Shown in pieces: positions 36,101-42,929 of a stretch of 64,000 bases of DNA. Numbering within the stretch: position 1 is the stretch's first letter; every line of letters begins with the position of its first letter. Made by a program: the position numbers and the translations under genes. Source of the DNA: JALOLV01 sp046295175 (GTDB taxonomy: Bacteria > Bacteroidota > Bacteroidia > Cytophagales > Spirosomataceae); contig JBKBNY010000008.1 of the NCBI GenBank assembly GCA_046295175.1, positions 124,001-188,000 on the forward strand. The letters are read 5' to 3'. Under the pieces are notes generated by a model. It did not search any database and was not told the DNA's origin. It saw nothing but the letters and a program-made list of their open reading frames with translations.

Positions 36101-36851
36101 GATGCGAGAATACAACAAAATGCTCCGCAAACTTGAAGATAGCAAAGTGGCACTTTCGATGAGCGAAAAACAAACCGCTTGGCGTGAAATGGCAAAACAA
36201 GTAGCTCATGAAATCAAGAACCCACTGACACCGATGAAGTTATCAATCCAGCAACTCCAACGGACGATTACGATTGATAATCCGAAGGCTAAAGAACGCA
36301 TCGAGAGAGCATTGAATTCATTGACCGAACAGATTGATAACATCAGCGATATTGCGACTTCATTCTCCGAATTCGCCAAAATGCCTGTGCCTCGCAACGA
36401 AGTGTTTGATTTGGTTTCGGTAGTGCAGAAAATCTCTGATTTATACGCCGAAGATGATAATATTTCGCTCAATGCCTACCTCAAAGAGCGAGTAGCATAC
36501 GTATTAGGCGACCGCCAATTTATGAGTCGAGTAATCACAAACCTTGTCATAAACGGAATCCAATCTGTACCAAAAGACCGCAAACCTATCATCAACCTCC
36601 GCCTCTACCGCAACGATGACGACAACGTGGTTATCATAGAAGTACAAGATAACGGCAACGGAATCCCCGAAAACATCCGTCAGCGAGTATTCATGCCGAA
36701 TTTTAGTACAAAAATCGGTGGTTCGGGTCTTGGTTTGGCGATGGCAAAACGTGGTGTAGAACACGCTGGCGGTAATATTTGGTTTGAAACCCAAGATAAC
36801 CGAGGCACAACTTTCTTTATTGATTTACCTTTGGCAAAATCTGGTGAGTAA
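33126..36851 (+). CDS. very large multi-sensor membrane histidine kinase (NtrY-like catalytic core)
   Basis: 1241 residues, much longer than usual NtrY (about 700-770). Layout: TM helix 8-28, extracytoplasmic sensor 30-215, a cluster of about eight TM helices 216-480, second extracytoplasmic region 485-735 (FVPISQNNQPLGTVILDLK, PDC-like), TM helices near 735 and 780, third extracytoplasmic segment 800-930, TM at about 935-955, HAMP (NPLQLVAQKLKKTNLDKL), HisKA with His near 1028 (VAHEIKNPLTPMKLSIQQLQ) and HATPase (N-box NLVINGIQSV, DNGNGIP, GGSGLGLAMAK). Trans-autophosphorylation and transfer to a response regulator are expected. No response regulator is adjacent, so it is an orphan here. The ligand is unknown; the polytopic part suggests membrane or envelope sensing. 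Confidence 0.88.
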   Translation: MDWQLLKRHIFLILSCIFLGIAGLNFLIFEKDAPGASQAHYVSSIQNHIKKEIETSKGELNLVGTQYQKATDTAFANFEVKTAFPYYIYRDGQLIYWSDHRYVPNYQAIRSNKETRLLSTENGKYIANRLIFGYRGHRVEIYSLINLYRAYRNENEYLHTGFNTAIFPTDPKDLIAQPQKNQYLNILDEKGSFLFSILPPQIEKLDSGGIPTNTLVLIGISLFLLGIYVVVTMFYLEKKHQFGRAFLLMFGYLMFIRIVMLLNSIPFIFYESDLFNPKYFSANFLAPSLGDALLNSLVALLLIGFVALFYYRSNLYYRIFKASKSIQNFVAIICVIGVFLITYISYRNLTNIYEKSQYYLDLSLSISFDNLKIATIAFYILLSVIFFLGTHLLSSVFMRLNKNRKQTITNFIIGFIIGLIFIIILDTFRWIYIATALYFLMITLAKFPRFFYSFRYKTSIYFFTGAFIFALISLYVIYCQELRKDLYDKQRFGVRYLAENDLLGEGLLVKSAQTISEDTAVKAAIMRTTLVREKIQQLVKNNHLDLYFDKYDTEVLAFDAQGTSLDISEGVQNLPFYEQTYRQDKYKTSNPNVFFINDVGNNFIKQYITFVPISQNNQPLGTVILDLKLRDEYTESVYPGLLMDKKFVQNPESKNYSYAIFDKNNRLIYNTGSYNYIRKLPNELLQDSTLYEKGIQLNDYYHVGVKGDNSRKIVISAKHNPLRSIFSNFSFLFLVSVLCIVLVILFYSIRYGFKNMNVNFATKIQLYLNAAFLLPLILVIILTLSVINSTFTSNQEKAYLDNTKNITSTVQLQLESFLNKRMSRAFLEQEINDLARDTKVDINLYDLNGKLNLTTRQLVYQNGLLSQFINPVAYRRIIEEKENESLLDESLGSLNYKTVYMNIKGQNGKPIGVVGIPFFDAKPVLDRQVTDVVASILSIFAWLFLILLVISYFASNILTNPLQLVAQKLKKTNLDKLNDPLEWNSDDEIGLLMREYNKMLRKLEDSKVALSMSEKQTAWREMAKQVAHEIKNPLTPMKLSIQQLQRTITIDNPKAKERIERALNSLTEQIDNISDIATSFSEFAKMPVPRNEVFDLVSVVQKISDLYAEDDNISLNAYLKERVAYVLGDRQFMSRVITNLVINGIQSVPKDRKPIINLRLYRNDDDNVVIIEVQDNGNGIPENIRQRVFMPNFSTKIGGSGLGLAMAKRGVEHAGGNIWFETQDNRGTTFFIDLPLAKSGE

Positions 36852-36870
36852 GTAGCAAACTGTCAAAATT

Positions 36871-37206
36871 TTATTTTATCTCAATATCGAATGTCTTTGT
36901 CTCAAGGGGTTTAACATCTTTCTCCCAAACTCTTTTCAATTCAAATACAATACGTACCTTTCCTTTCTTTAGGGCTTTCAATGAAAAAATAATAAGAGAC
37001 TTACCTCCGACAAGGTTATCTTTATTTATAATTTCATGCTCAATACTCATCAATTTAGGGTCAATAGAAGAATGTTCCCATGTATAGCCTGTCGAAGCTA
37101 TATTCTCTAATTCGATTTTTCTTACTTCTCCCACTTTCATTTTCTGTATTTGTTGAGACTGGCATCCACTTGCCAATATGAGGATTACTAAAAATAACTT
37201 CACCAT
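36871..37206 (-). CDS. chagasin-like (I42) cysteine-protease inhibitor lipoprotein
   Basis: 111 residues. The signal MVKLFLVILILASGC ends in a lipobox with Cys15, so the mature protein of about 97 residues is probably lipid-anchored. The mature part shows the three inhibitory loops of the chagasin family: BC loop NIASTGYTWE (residues 35-44, family form NPTTGYxW), DE loop VGGKS (66-70) and FG loop KRVWEK (91-96, family form RPW). Chagasins block papain-family peptidases by wedging these loops into the active cleft. The gene lies 52 bp downstream of such a peptidase on the same strand, so the pair is likely an enzyme with its own inhibitor. Loop 2 is shortened relative to trypanosomal chagasin. 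Confidence 0.82.
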   Translation of the reverse strand: MVKLFLVILILASGCQSQQIQKMKVGEVRKIELENIASTGYTWEHSSIDPKLMSIEHEIINKDNLVGGKSLIIFSLKALKKGKVRIVFELKRVWEKDVKPLETKTFDIEIK

Positions 37207-37258
37207 TTTATTGAGAATATTTGGAAGAAATCAAACACTCGATTTCTCCCAAATGTAA

Positions 37259-38182
37259 TTAAAAGTTTCCTGTATTGATATAATCCGCTTTGATTAAAGA
37301 CCAAAAATCGTTGGCAAGGCCTCTCAAAACATATTCGTATGGTAACCAACCATAGCCTCCCATTCCCCAACCTGTTCCCCAAGAATTTCTAATCAATAAA
37401 GCCCCAGTCGTAGAGCTACCTCCAGCAGGATGATTGATGACTAAATTATCATCATAGCCAACAGCAACCACAGCATGGCCCCCCACTACTCTTTCTCCAG
37501 CCTTCGGAAATGCAAACTTACCTTGATTACCGCCTGCCGAACCGTAAGATTCATACACAGTAAATCCAAACATTGAAGGTAAACCCGCAGCAATGTACGA
37601 TTTAACATTGTTTAGTATTGTTTGTAAAGGCGTTCCTGCTGGGTCTAAACGATAGTATGTTATAGCTTGAAAGTTATCTGCCAAGGCATAACAGAATGCC
37701 GGTGGTTCTTGGTCAAACGGAGCAACTGTTGCATTTGCTGGTACAATTAGGCTATCACTATAAGGCCAATAGTCTTCAGGACATACTCCACATAATGCCA
37801 TTGCTTTCATTGTAGTACGTAGATAAGCCCCCGTATCTCCAGACCAATGTAATAAATTTCTTGTTGTTTTATATAGAAATAGTCTCGAACCATTTACATG
37901 AGTACCATTTGCTCGGCGTTCAAAATATTCTAATAGCCCCACACCCGCATTTGCAGTGCAAGAGCCTATCCGACCTTGGTCTTCTATTGGCGAGCAATAT
38001 GCACGTAAGTCAACTGCCGGAGCCAAAGTGACAGCAGCCGAAACCGCACCGCTACTTGTTGTAGAAGTCAATGAATTACCCATCGGTAATTGACTAACAA
38101 TACCAACTACTTCTGGTGATTCAATTGTGTAATCTCTGAAATCGGGATTATCCGAGAGCCATCCCATGCCTAATTTTTTCAT
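37259..38182 (-). CDS. papain-like (C1A) cysteine peptidase
   Basis: 307 residues. All catalytic residues are visible: Gln69 and Cys75 in EDQGRIGSCTANAG, His near 237 in GGHAVVAVGYDD, and Asn near 265 in RNSWGTGWGMGGYGWLPYEY. The N-terminal segment GMGWLSDNPDFRDYTIESPE is typical of bacterial C1A enzymes. No signal peptide is visible before it, so the protein would be cytoplasmic or exported by another route. A Ser/Thr/Ala-rich linker (residues 35-55) may be a short pro-region. The next gene downstream encodes a chagasin-like inhibitor. Substrate and physiological role are unknown; it could act in defence, predation, turnover or bacteriocin-like antagonism. Confidence 0.9.
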   Translation of the reverse strand: MKKLGMGWLSDNPDFRDYTIESPEVVGIVSQLPMGNSLTSTTSSGAVSAAVTLAPAVDLRAYCSPIEDQGRIGSCTANAGVGLLEYFERRANGTHVNGSRLFLYKTTRNLLHWSGDTGAYLRTTMKAMALCGVCPEDYWPYSDSLIVPANATVAPFDQEPPAFCYALADNFQAITYYRLDPAGTPLQTILNNVKSYIAAGLPSMFGFTVYESYGSAGGNQGKFAFPKAGERVVGGHAVVAVGYDDNLVINHPAGGSSTTGALLIRNSWGTGWGMGGYGWLPYEYVLRGLANDFWSLIKADYINTGNF

Positions 38183-38362
38183 AAAATTGAATTTTTAAAT
38201 TGAGTAAATTAAAAATTAACTAATCCAAAACTCAGGAAAGATTACATATAATACATTTGATTTCTATTTAAAGGTCATCACTTTTATTTATCGGTACATT
38301 CGTTACTTACGAGGTCATAAAAAAATATTCCATTCTGAAACTTTTTTTAAAACCCTTTGTTA

Positions 38363-38380
38363 TATATGTATATACATATA
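38363..38380. promoter_or_regulatory. 18-bp palindromic operator candidate ahead of yceI copy 1
   Basis: TATATGTATATACATATA is a perfect palindrome 48 bp ahead of the yceI ATG. The site upstream of marR (58069-58086) differs in one base, and similarity extends seven bases further (ATGTAAA against ATACAAA). Size and symmetry suit a MarR-type dimer. Confidence 0.6.
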
Positions 38381-38428
38381 ATGTAAATACATAACAGAAC
38401 GTTTTAATCATTAAACTAAAATAAGACA

Positions 38429-38953
38429 ATGGCAAAGTGGACAATCGATGCTTCTCACTCAGAAGTTCAATTCAAAGTAAAACACTTGATGATTTCGACC
38501 GTAACTGGTACATTCGGTAACTATGAAGGCACTGTAGAAACTACAAACGATGATGATTTTGTAGGTGCATCAGTAAATTTCTCTTTAGATATTGATAGCA
38601 TCTCAACGGGTGTTGAACAACGTGACGGTCACCTTAAATCGGCTGATTTCTTCGACGCTGCTAATTTCCCTAAATTGACATTTGCTTCTACTTCATTCGA
38701 AAAAGATGGCGATGACTACGTAATCACTGGTGATTTGACAATCAGAGGAACTACCAAGCCAGTAACTTTAAAAGCTGAATTTGGTGGTACAATGGTAGAT
38801 TTCTACGGACAAACTAAGGCAGGTTTCGACCTTCAAGGTAAAATCAATCGTCAGGATTTTGGTCTTACTTGGGCGGCTGTAACAGAGGCTGGCGGAATCG
38901 TAGTAAGCGACGAAGTGAAATTGGCAATGAATATTCAGCTGGTAAAAGCATAA
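38429..38953 (+). CDS. YceI-family lipocalin-like protein, cytoplasmic form
   Basis: 174 residues beginning MAKWTIDASHSEVQFKVKHL, the classic YceI opening, with no signal peptide. The eight-stranded lipocalin-like barrel binds polyisoprenoid or other long-chain lipids in structurally studied relatives. Seen: STVTGTFGNYEG, DSISTGVEQRDGHLKSADFFD (in parts), ITGDLTIRGTTKPVTLKAEF and the C-terminal DEVKLAMNIQLVK. Lack of export separates it from the second copy at 56865-57479. A palindrome shared with the marR upstream region lies in its promoter region, suggesting joint control. A terminator follows at 39014, so the gene is monocistronic. Confidence 0.93.
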   Translation: MAKWTIDASHSEVQFKVKHLMISTVTGTFGNYEGTVETTNDDDFVGASVNFSLDIDSISTGVEQRDGHLKSADFFDAANFPKLTFASTSFEKDGDDYVITGDLTIRGTTKPVTLKAEFGGTMVDFYGQTKAGFDLQGKINRQDFGLTWAAVTEAGGIVVSDEVKLAMNIQLVKA

Positions 38954-39013
38954 CCTTGATTTGGGATTGTGGATTTGGGATTTAAGTATTCCAATTTGTG
39001 GGAAATATTTTTT

Positions 39014-39052
39014 AAAACCCTCAGTTTATACAAATAAGCTGGGGGTTTTGTT
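39014..39052 (+). terminator. terminator after yceI copy 1
   Basis: AAAACCCTCAG (39014-39024) and CTGGGGGTTTT (39039-39049) pair with one wobble and are followed by GTTTTT. Confidence 0.85.
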
Positions 39053-39108
39053 TTTCTACAAACCAATTCATTCTTAAATTCGTTATCTCGATATATAAAG
39101 ACAGAAAA

Positions 39109-40209
39109 ATGCTTGGTTTTAGGTTTTCAGAATTCAAGCCCGAAATGAAAGGGCAAAATAAATTTGAGCAATTGTTGAATATCTTTCAGCAGTTGTTGTT
39201 GATGACATCGGGCGATGTCAGTCAGGCTCTTTCGTGGATGGGGCAACTCGACCGCCAATATAAACTAACCGATGATAGCTATGGCATGGGGGATTTTATT
39301 GAAGACCTCAAAAACAAAGGATACATCACCGAAGAAAACCAAGAAGGTGAACTACGAATGACTCCCAAAAGCGAACGGAGCATCCGTAAGCAATCGCTCG
39401 AAGAGATTTTCGGGAAACTCAAACGTAGCAAATCAAGTGGCAATCACCACACACCACACATTGGCGTTGGCGATGAAATGAGCAGCGATATTCGACCTTT
39501 CCAGTTTGGTGATACACTCGAACAAATCTCAATGACCGAATCGCTAAAAAATGCCCAAATCAATAGCGGAATCGAGGATTTTATGCTTCTCGAAAGCGAT
39601 TTGGAGGTTGTGGACAAAGAAGCTAAATTGACAACTTCGACGGTTTTGATGATTGATATCAGCCATTCAATGATTTTATACGGCGAAGACCGCATCACGC
39701 CAGCTAAAAAAGTGGCTTTGGCGTTGGCCGAACTCATCAAAACTAAATATCCAAAAGATACGCTCGACATTCTGGTTTTTGGCAATGACGCTTGGCAGAT
39801 TCAGTTGAAAGATATTCCGTATCTTGAGGTGGGGCCGTATCATACCAATACCGTTGCGGGTCTCGAACTGGCAATGGATTTGCTTCGCCGCCGCAAAACC
39901 AAAAACAAGCAGGTTTTCATGATTACAGATGGCAAGCCTACGTGCTTGAAAGAGGGAATCAGATACTATAAAAACAGTTTTGGTCTCGACCGCAAGATTG
40001 TCAATAAAACACTTACGATTGCGGCACAAGCAAGGCGTTTGGATATTCCGATTACAACATTTATGATTGCATCAGACCCTTATTTAAAGCAATTTGTGAG
40101 ACAATTTACCGAAGTCAACAACGGGAGAGCATACTACAGTGGACTCGACGGATTGGGTGGATTTGTCTTGGAGGATTTTCAACGAAATCGTAGAAAGAAT
40201 TTGAAGTAA
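39109..40209 (+). CDS. von Willebrand factor A domain protein
   Basis: 366 residues, cytoplasmic. The N-terminal half (1-165) is a helical region (MGQLDRQYKLTDDSYGMGDF, TEENQEGELRMTPKSERSIRK) resembling the extension of VWA proteins that work with magnesium-chelatase/MoxR-type AAA ATPases. The VWA domain follows with the metal site DISHSM near residues 182-187, a Thr region around NTVAGLELAMDLL and the second Asp in MITDGKPT. These features fit a metal-ion-dependent adhesion site used to bind a protein partner. No AAA ATPase gene is adjacent. The Uma2 gene follows after 57 bp but has its own -7 element. The function of the pair is unknown. Confidence 0.85.
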   Translation: MLGFRFSEFKPEMKGQNKFEQLLNIFQQLLLMTSGDVSQALSWMGQLDRQYKLTDDSYGMGDFIEDLKNKGYITEENQEGELRMTPKSERSIRKQSLEEIFGKLKRSKSSGNHHTPHIGVGDEMSSDIRPFQFGDTLEQISMTESLKNAQINSGIEDFMLLESDLEVVDKEAKLTTSTVLMIDISHSMILYGEDRITPAKKVALALAELIKTKYPKDTLDILVFGNDAWQIQLKDIPYLEVGPYHTNTVAGLELAMDLLRRRKTKNKQVFMITDGKPTCLKEGIRYYKNSFGLDRKIVNKTLTIAAQARRLDIPITTFMIASDPYLKQFVRQFTEVNNGRAYYSGLDGLGGFVLEDFQRNRRKNLK

Positions 40210-40234
40210 AATCACAAAAGCAGGATATTTTTCA

Positions 40235-40242
40235 TATTTTTG
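40235..40242 (+). promoter_or_regulatory. predicted -7 element for the Uma2 gene
   Basis: TATTTTTG matches TAnnTTTG, 24 bp ahead of the ATG at 40267. An upstream TTG is not at standard spacing. Confidence 0.45.
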
Positions 40243-40266
40243 TTTTATGGCCTTATCAACAGCATT

Positions 40267-40830
40267 ATGGTTATTGAAATAAAACAAACAACTTATCACG
40301 AGCTTCGTCAGATGGAATTTGACGAAAACGATAATTCATTCTATGAACTGCTCGATGGCGAAATTATGAAACGTTCTGCACCAACTCCGTATCATCAAGA
40401 ACTCTCTGGAAATCTATATGAGGTTATCAAATCGTTTGTTAAAAAAAATAAAATTGGTAAGATTTTCTATGCTCCAATAGATGTTTTTTTAGATGAATAC
40501 AATGCCCCGCAGCCCGATTTGGTTTATTTATCAAACGAAAAGGCTGGATTTATTACCAATGAAGGCATTGTTGGCGTACCCGATTTGGTGATTGAGATAA
40601 TATCACCTACATCGGTTCTGAGAGATAGAATTACCAAAAAGAATATTTACGAAAGATTTGGTATTACAGAATATTGGCTCGTAGATGCCAACAACCAAGA
40701 AATTGAGATTTATACAATCGAAAACGGAAAATATGAGTTGTTTTCATCGGTTAGTTTATTTGAATCCAACGAACTAAAATCTAAAGTTTTAGCCGATTTA
40801 GAGGTAAATTTAAATGAAATATTCTCTTAA
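40267..40830 (+). CDS. Uma2-family (DUF820) putative restriction endonuclease
   Basis: 187 residues from the ATG at 40267 (MVIEIKQTTYHELRQM); a longer frame from 40240 would overlap the promoter. The PD-(D/E)XK nuclease-like core is visible as LLDGEIMKRSAPTPYHQ, APIDVFLDEYNAPQPDLVYLS and the catalytic-type GVPDLVIEIISPTSVLRDRI, with later ERFGITEYWLVDANNQEIEIY. Uma2 proteins are abundant in cyanobacteria and Bacteroidota, often as scattered single genes; nuclease activity is predicted from the fold but rarely tested. No methylase partner is present, so it is not a classical restriction system. Three 12-bp direct repeats follow its stop. Confidence 0.9.
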   Translation: MVIEIKQTTYHELRQMEFDENDNSFYELLDGEIMKRSAPTPYHQELSGNLYEVIKSFVKKNKIGKIFYAPIDVFLDEYNAPQPDLVYLSNEKAGFITNEGIVGVPDLVIEIISPTSVLRDRITKKNIYERFGITEYWLVDANNQEIEIYTIENGKYELFSSVSLFESNELKSKVLADLEVNLNEIFS

Positions 40831-40840
40831 ACAGTAAACC

Positions 40841-40876
40841 ATTCACTCATTTATTCATTCGCTAATTCGCTCATTT
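40841..40876. repeat. three 12-bp direct repeats after the Uma2 gene
   Basis: ATTCACTCATTT, ATTCATTCGCTA and ATTCGCTCATTT are consecutive, variant copies between Uma2 and nth. They resemble the ATTC-rich 11-bp repeats around the four-helix gene at 49292. Confidence 0.65.
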
Positions 40877-40888
40877 ACCTAACGCCCA

Positions 40889-41575
40889 ATGACCAAAAAA
40901 GAACGCTACAAAGCATTAGTTGAATATTTTTCGAGTAATTTTCCAGAAGTACAAACCGAACTTACATACTCAAATCCTTATGAATTGCTGGTAGCGGTCA
41001 TTCTTTCGGCACAATGTACCGATAAGCGTGTTAATATGGTTACGCCTAAGTTATTTGAGCGTTATCCGACCCCCGAAAGCCTTGCTGCATCTACGGCCGA
41101 GGAGGTTTTTGATTACATCCGTAGCATATCGTACCCAAACAATAAAAGCAAACACCTCGTGGGCATGGCCCGCATTCTGGTAGAAGAGTATAACTCCGAA
41201 GTACCCAGTACCATCGAAGACCTGCAACGCATGCCTGGCGTTGGTCGCAAAACTGCCAACGTCATTGTTTCGGTGATTTTCAATCAGCCCGCAATGGCCG
41301 TTGATACACACGTTTTCCGAACCTCACATCGCCTCGGGTTAGTTCCTAAAACAGCTACTACGCCATTGGCTGTCGAAAAAGAATTGGTCAAACACATCCC
41401 CAAAGATATGATTGCCAAAGCTCACCATTGGCTCATCTTGCACGGTCGATACATCTGTGTTGCCCGAACCCCAAAATGTGGCGAATGTAACCTAAAATCA
41501 TTCTGCAAAGCCTACGAAAACACGCAAAAAAATGCTAATAAAAGAATTGATGCAAACCTTCCACAATACGGGTAA
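40889..41575 (+). CDS. nth: endonuclease III (base-excision DNA glycosylase/AP lyase)
   Basis: 228 residues. It removes oxidised pyrimidines and nicks abasic sites. Helix-hairpin-helix motif LQRMPGVGRKTANVI contains the catalytic Lys; the catalytic Asp lies in AMAVDTHVFR. The [4Fe-4S] loop is complete as C-x6-C-x2-C-x5-C in CVARTPKCGECNLKSFC. Start MTKKERYKALVEYF is standard. The last 44 bp overlap the next gene (MOSC) in another frame, so the two are translationally coupled. Confidence 0.96.
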   Translation: MTKKERYKALVEYFSSNFPEVQTELTYSNPYELLVAVILSAQCTDKRVNMVTPKLFERYPTPESLAASTAEEVFDYIRSISYPNNKSKHLVGMARILVEEYNSEVPSTIEDLQRMPGVGRKTANVIVSVIFNQPAMAVDTHVFRTSHRLGLVPKTATTPLAVEKELVKHIPKDMIAKAHHWLILHGRYICVARTPKCGECNLKSFCKAYENTQKNANKRIDANLPQYG

Positions 41576-42008
41576 GGTCGAGTGGCTGAGTTATCGTACC
41601 AAATCTCGTGAGCCACTCGTAGTCGCCGATGAAATTGAGGTAACGATTGAAGACGGTATCGTTGGCGACCGCTATAAAGGTGCAAACCGCAACCGACAAG
41701 TAACACTCATTCAGGCCGAACACCTCGAAGCGGTTGGCAAAATATTGGGTAAGACCCCTATCGACCCCGAACTTACACGTAGAAACATTGTAGTATCGGG
41801 CATTAATCTACTGGCATTCAATGGTTTAGAATTCAGGATTGGTGAGGTAATCCTGAAAATGACAGGATATTGCCATCCTTGTAGCCGAATGGAAGAAAAC
41901 CTCGGTACTGGCGGCTACAACGCCATGCGTGGGCATGGAGGCATAACAGCCAGTGTGGTGAGGGGCGGCAAGATAAAATTAGGTGATAATGTAGGATTAG
42001 GTGATTAA
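41532..42008 (+). CDS. MOSC domain protein
   Basis: 158 residues, a stand-alone MOSC domain related to the sulphur-carrier domain of molybdenum-cofactor sulphurase. Seen: GIVGDRYKGANRNRQVTLIQAEHLEAV and ELTRRNIVVSGINLLAF in segments, and GYCHPCSRMEENLG containing the conserved Cys near residue 116. Short bacterial MOSC proteins bind or transfer sulphur, or detoxify N-hydroxylated bases as in YiiM; the latter would suit its coupling to nth, but that is inference. The ATG at 41532 overlaps nth by 44 bp. A second Met at 41550 also overlaps. The gene converges on the patatin gene with only 17 bp between. Confidence 0.88.
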   Translation: MLIKELMQTFHNTGKVEWLSYRTKSREPLVVADEIEVTIEDGIVGDRYKGANRNRQVTLIQAEHLEAVGKILGKTPIDPELTRRNIVVSGINLLAFNGLEFRIGEVILKMTGYCHPCSRMEENLGTGGYNAMRGHGGITASVVRGGKIKLGDNVGLGD

Positions 42009-42025
42009 CCTATAAATCGTCATCA

Positions 42026-42925
42026 CTAAGATATTCCCAAGAACTTTTTGACTAAGTTATATCCCGAATTGTACAGTTCTGCTACTTGGGCTTGGGTAAT
42101 GTCAAAATCGGTTGCCGAAATCCCAAAATCATCAATCTGCACGGTTCGTTTTTCTTCAAAGTTATTATTCTGAATCATCAAATCTTGTGAGTTCATCAAC
42201 GATTCAAACAAAGACTTGATGTACAATTCGAGGTGCGAAACACCATAATCTAAATTGTTGGATAAACTTTTGGGGCCAGTGATATTCGTCAAGAATAATC
42301 CGAGTGTTTCGTTGGGCTGGCTTCCGCCATCAAAAGTATCAATCGGATAGTTATACATCACTCCTCCATCAACATAAAGATGATTGGTTGGGTTGCCATC
42401 CGAGAACTGCCAAGCCTCAAAAAATAGCGGAATCGACATAGAAGCACGCACGGCTTCGGCAATCTGAACGGTCGGGGTTGTATCTTTTGAAAAAGTCTGG
42501 ATAGTCTGCGTGTTCAAATCGGTCGAAAAAACTTTCAGATTAGTCCCAAACTTTTGATTCACACCCTCAAATGTAATCTCAGGGTCTATATTTTGACTTT
42601 TCAAAAAAACCTTAAACCAATCATTCAAAAAATAATCGCCTTTGTAAGGCCCAAATTTTCGAGAAAGGTCTTCGACAAACCCAAAAATCCCACCTGAATC
42701 CTTAAATTTTGTGTAATCTGTACCTTTTAGAAAGGTGTAAATTGTGCCTGAATGAATCTTACAGGCTGCCAAAGCCGCAATTATCGAACCTGCCGATGTA
42801 CCTGCTAAACCAACGACATTATTCATAATACCAGCTTCTTCGAGAGCCTTCAATGCCCCTACGTAGGCTGTTCCTTTGACTCCACCACCTTTAAAAACAA
42901 GATTTTTATATGGATAATTGGCCAT
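42026..42925 (-). CDS. patatin-like phospholipase
   Basis: 299 residues, no signal peptide. The Ser-Asp dyad is intact: oxyanion loop FKGGGVKGTAYVGAL (about 13-27), nucleophile elbow GTSAGS near residues 42-47 and DGGVMYNYPID near residues 189-199. It should hydrolyse acyl esters of phospholipids or similar lipids. The C-terminal 80 residues (NNLDYGVSHLELYIKSLFES) are helical and have no known signal. The gene begins 4 bp after the lipoprotein gene on the same strand, so both are probably one operon. Patatins of bacteria act in lipid turnover, virulence or phage defence; nothing here decides. Confidence 0.93.
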   Translation of the reverse strand: MANYPYKNLVFKGGGVKGTAYVGALKALEEAGIMNNVVGLAGTSAGSIIAALAACKIHSGTIYTFLKGTDYTKFKDSGGIFGFVEDLSRKFGPYKGDYFLNDWFKVFLKSQNIDPEITFEGVNQKFGTNLKVFSTDLNTQTIQTFSKDTTPTVQIAEAVRASMSIPLFFEAWQFSDGNPTNHLYVDGGVMYNYPIDTFDGGSQPNETLGLFLTNITGPKSLSNNLDYGVSHLELYIKSLFESLMNSQDLMIQNNNFEEKRTVQIDDFGISATDFDITQAQVAELYNSGYNLVKKFLGIS

Positions 42926-42929
42926 AGTT

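Noticed and set aside
40267..40830. Restriction-modification system based on the Uma2 nuclease
   Set aside because: No methyltransferase or specificity gene is adjacent; Uma2 genes occur alone.
40841..40876. CRISPR-like array
   Set aside because: Units are 12 bp, contiguous and without spacers; no cas gene is present.
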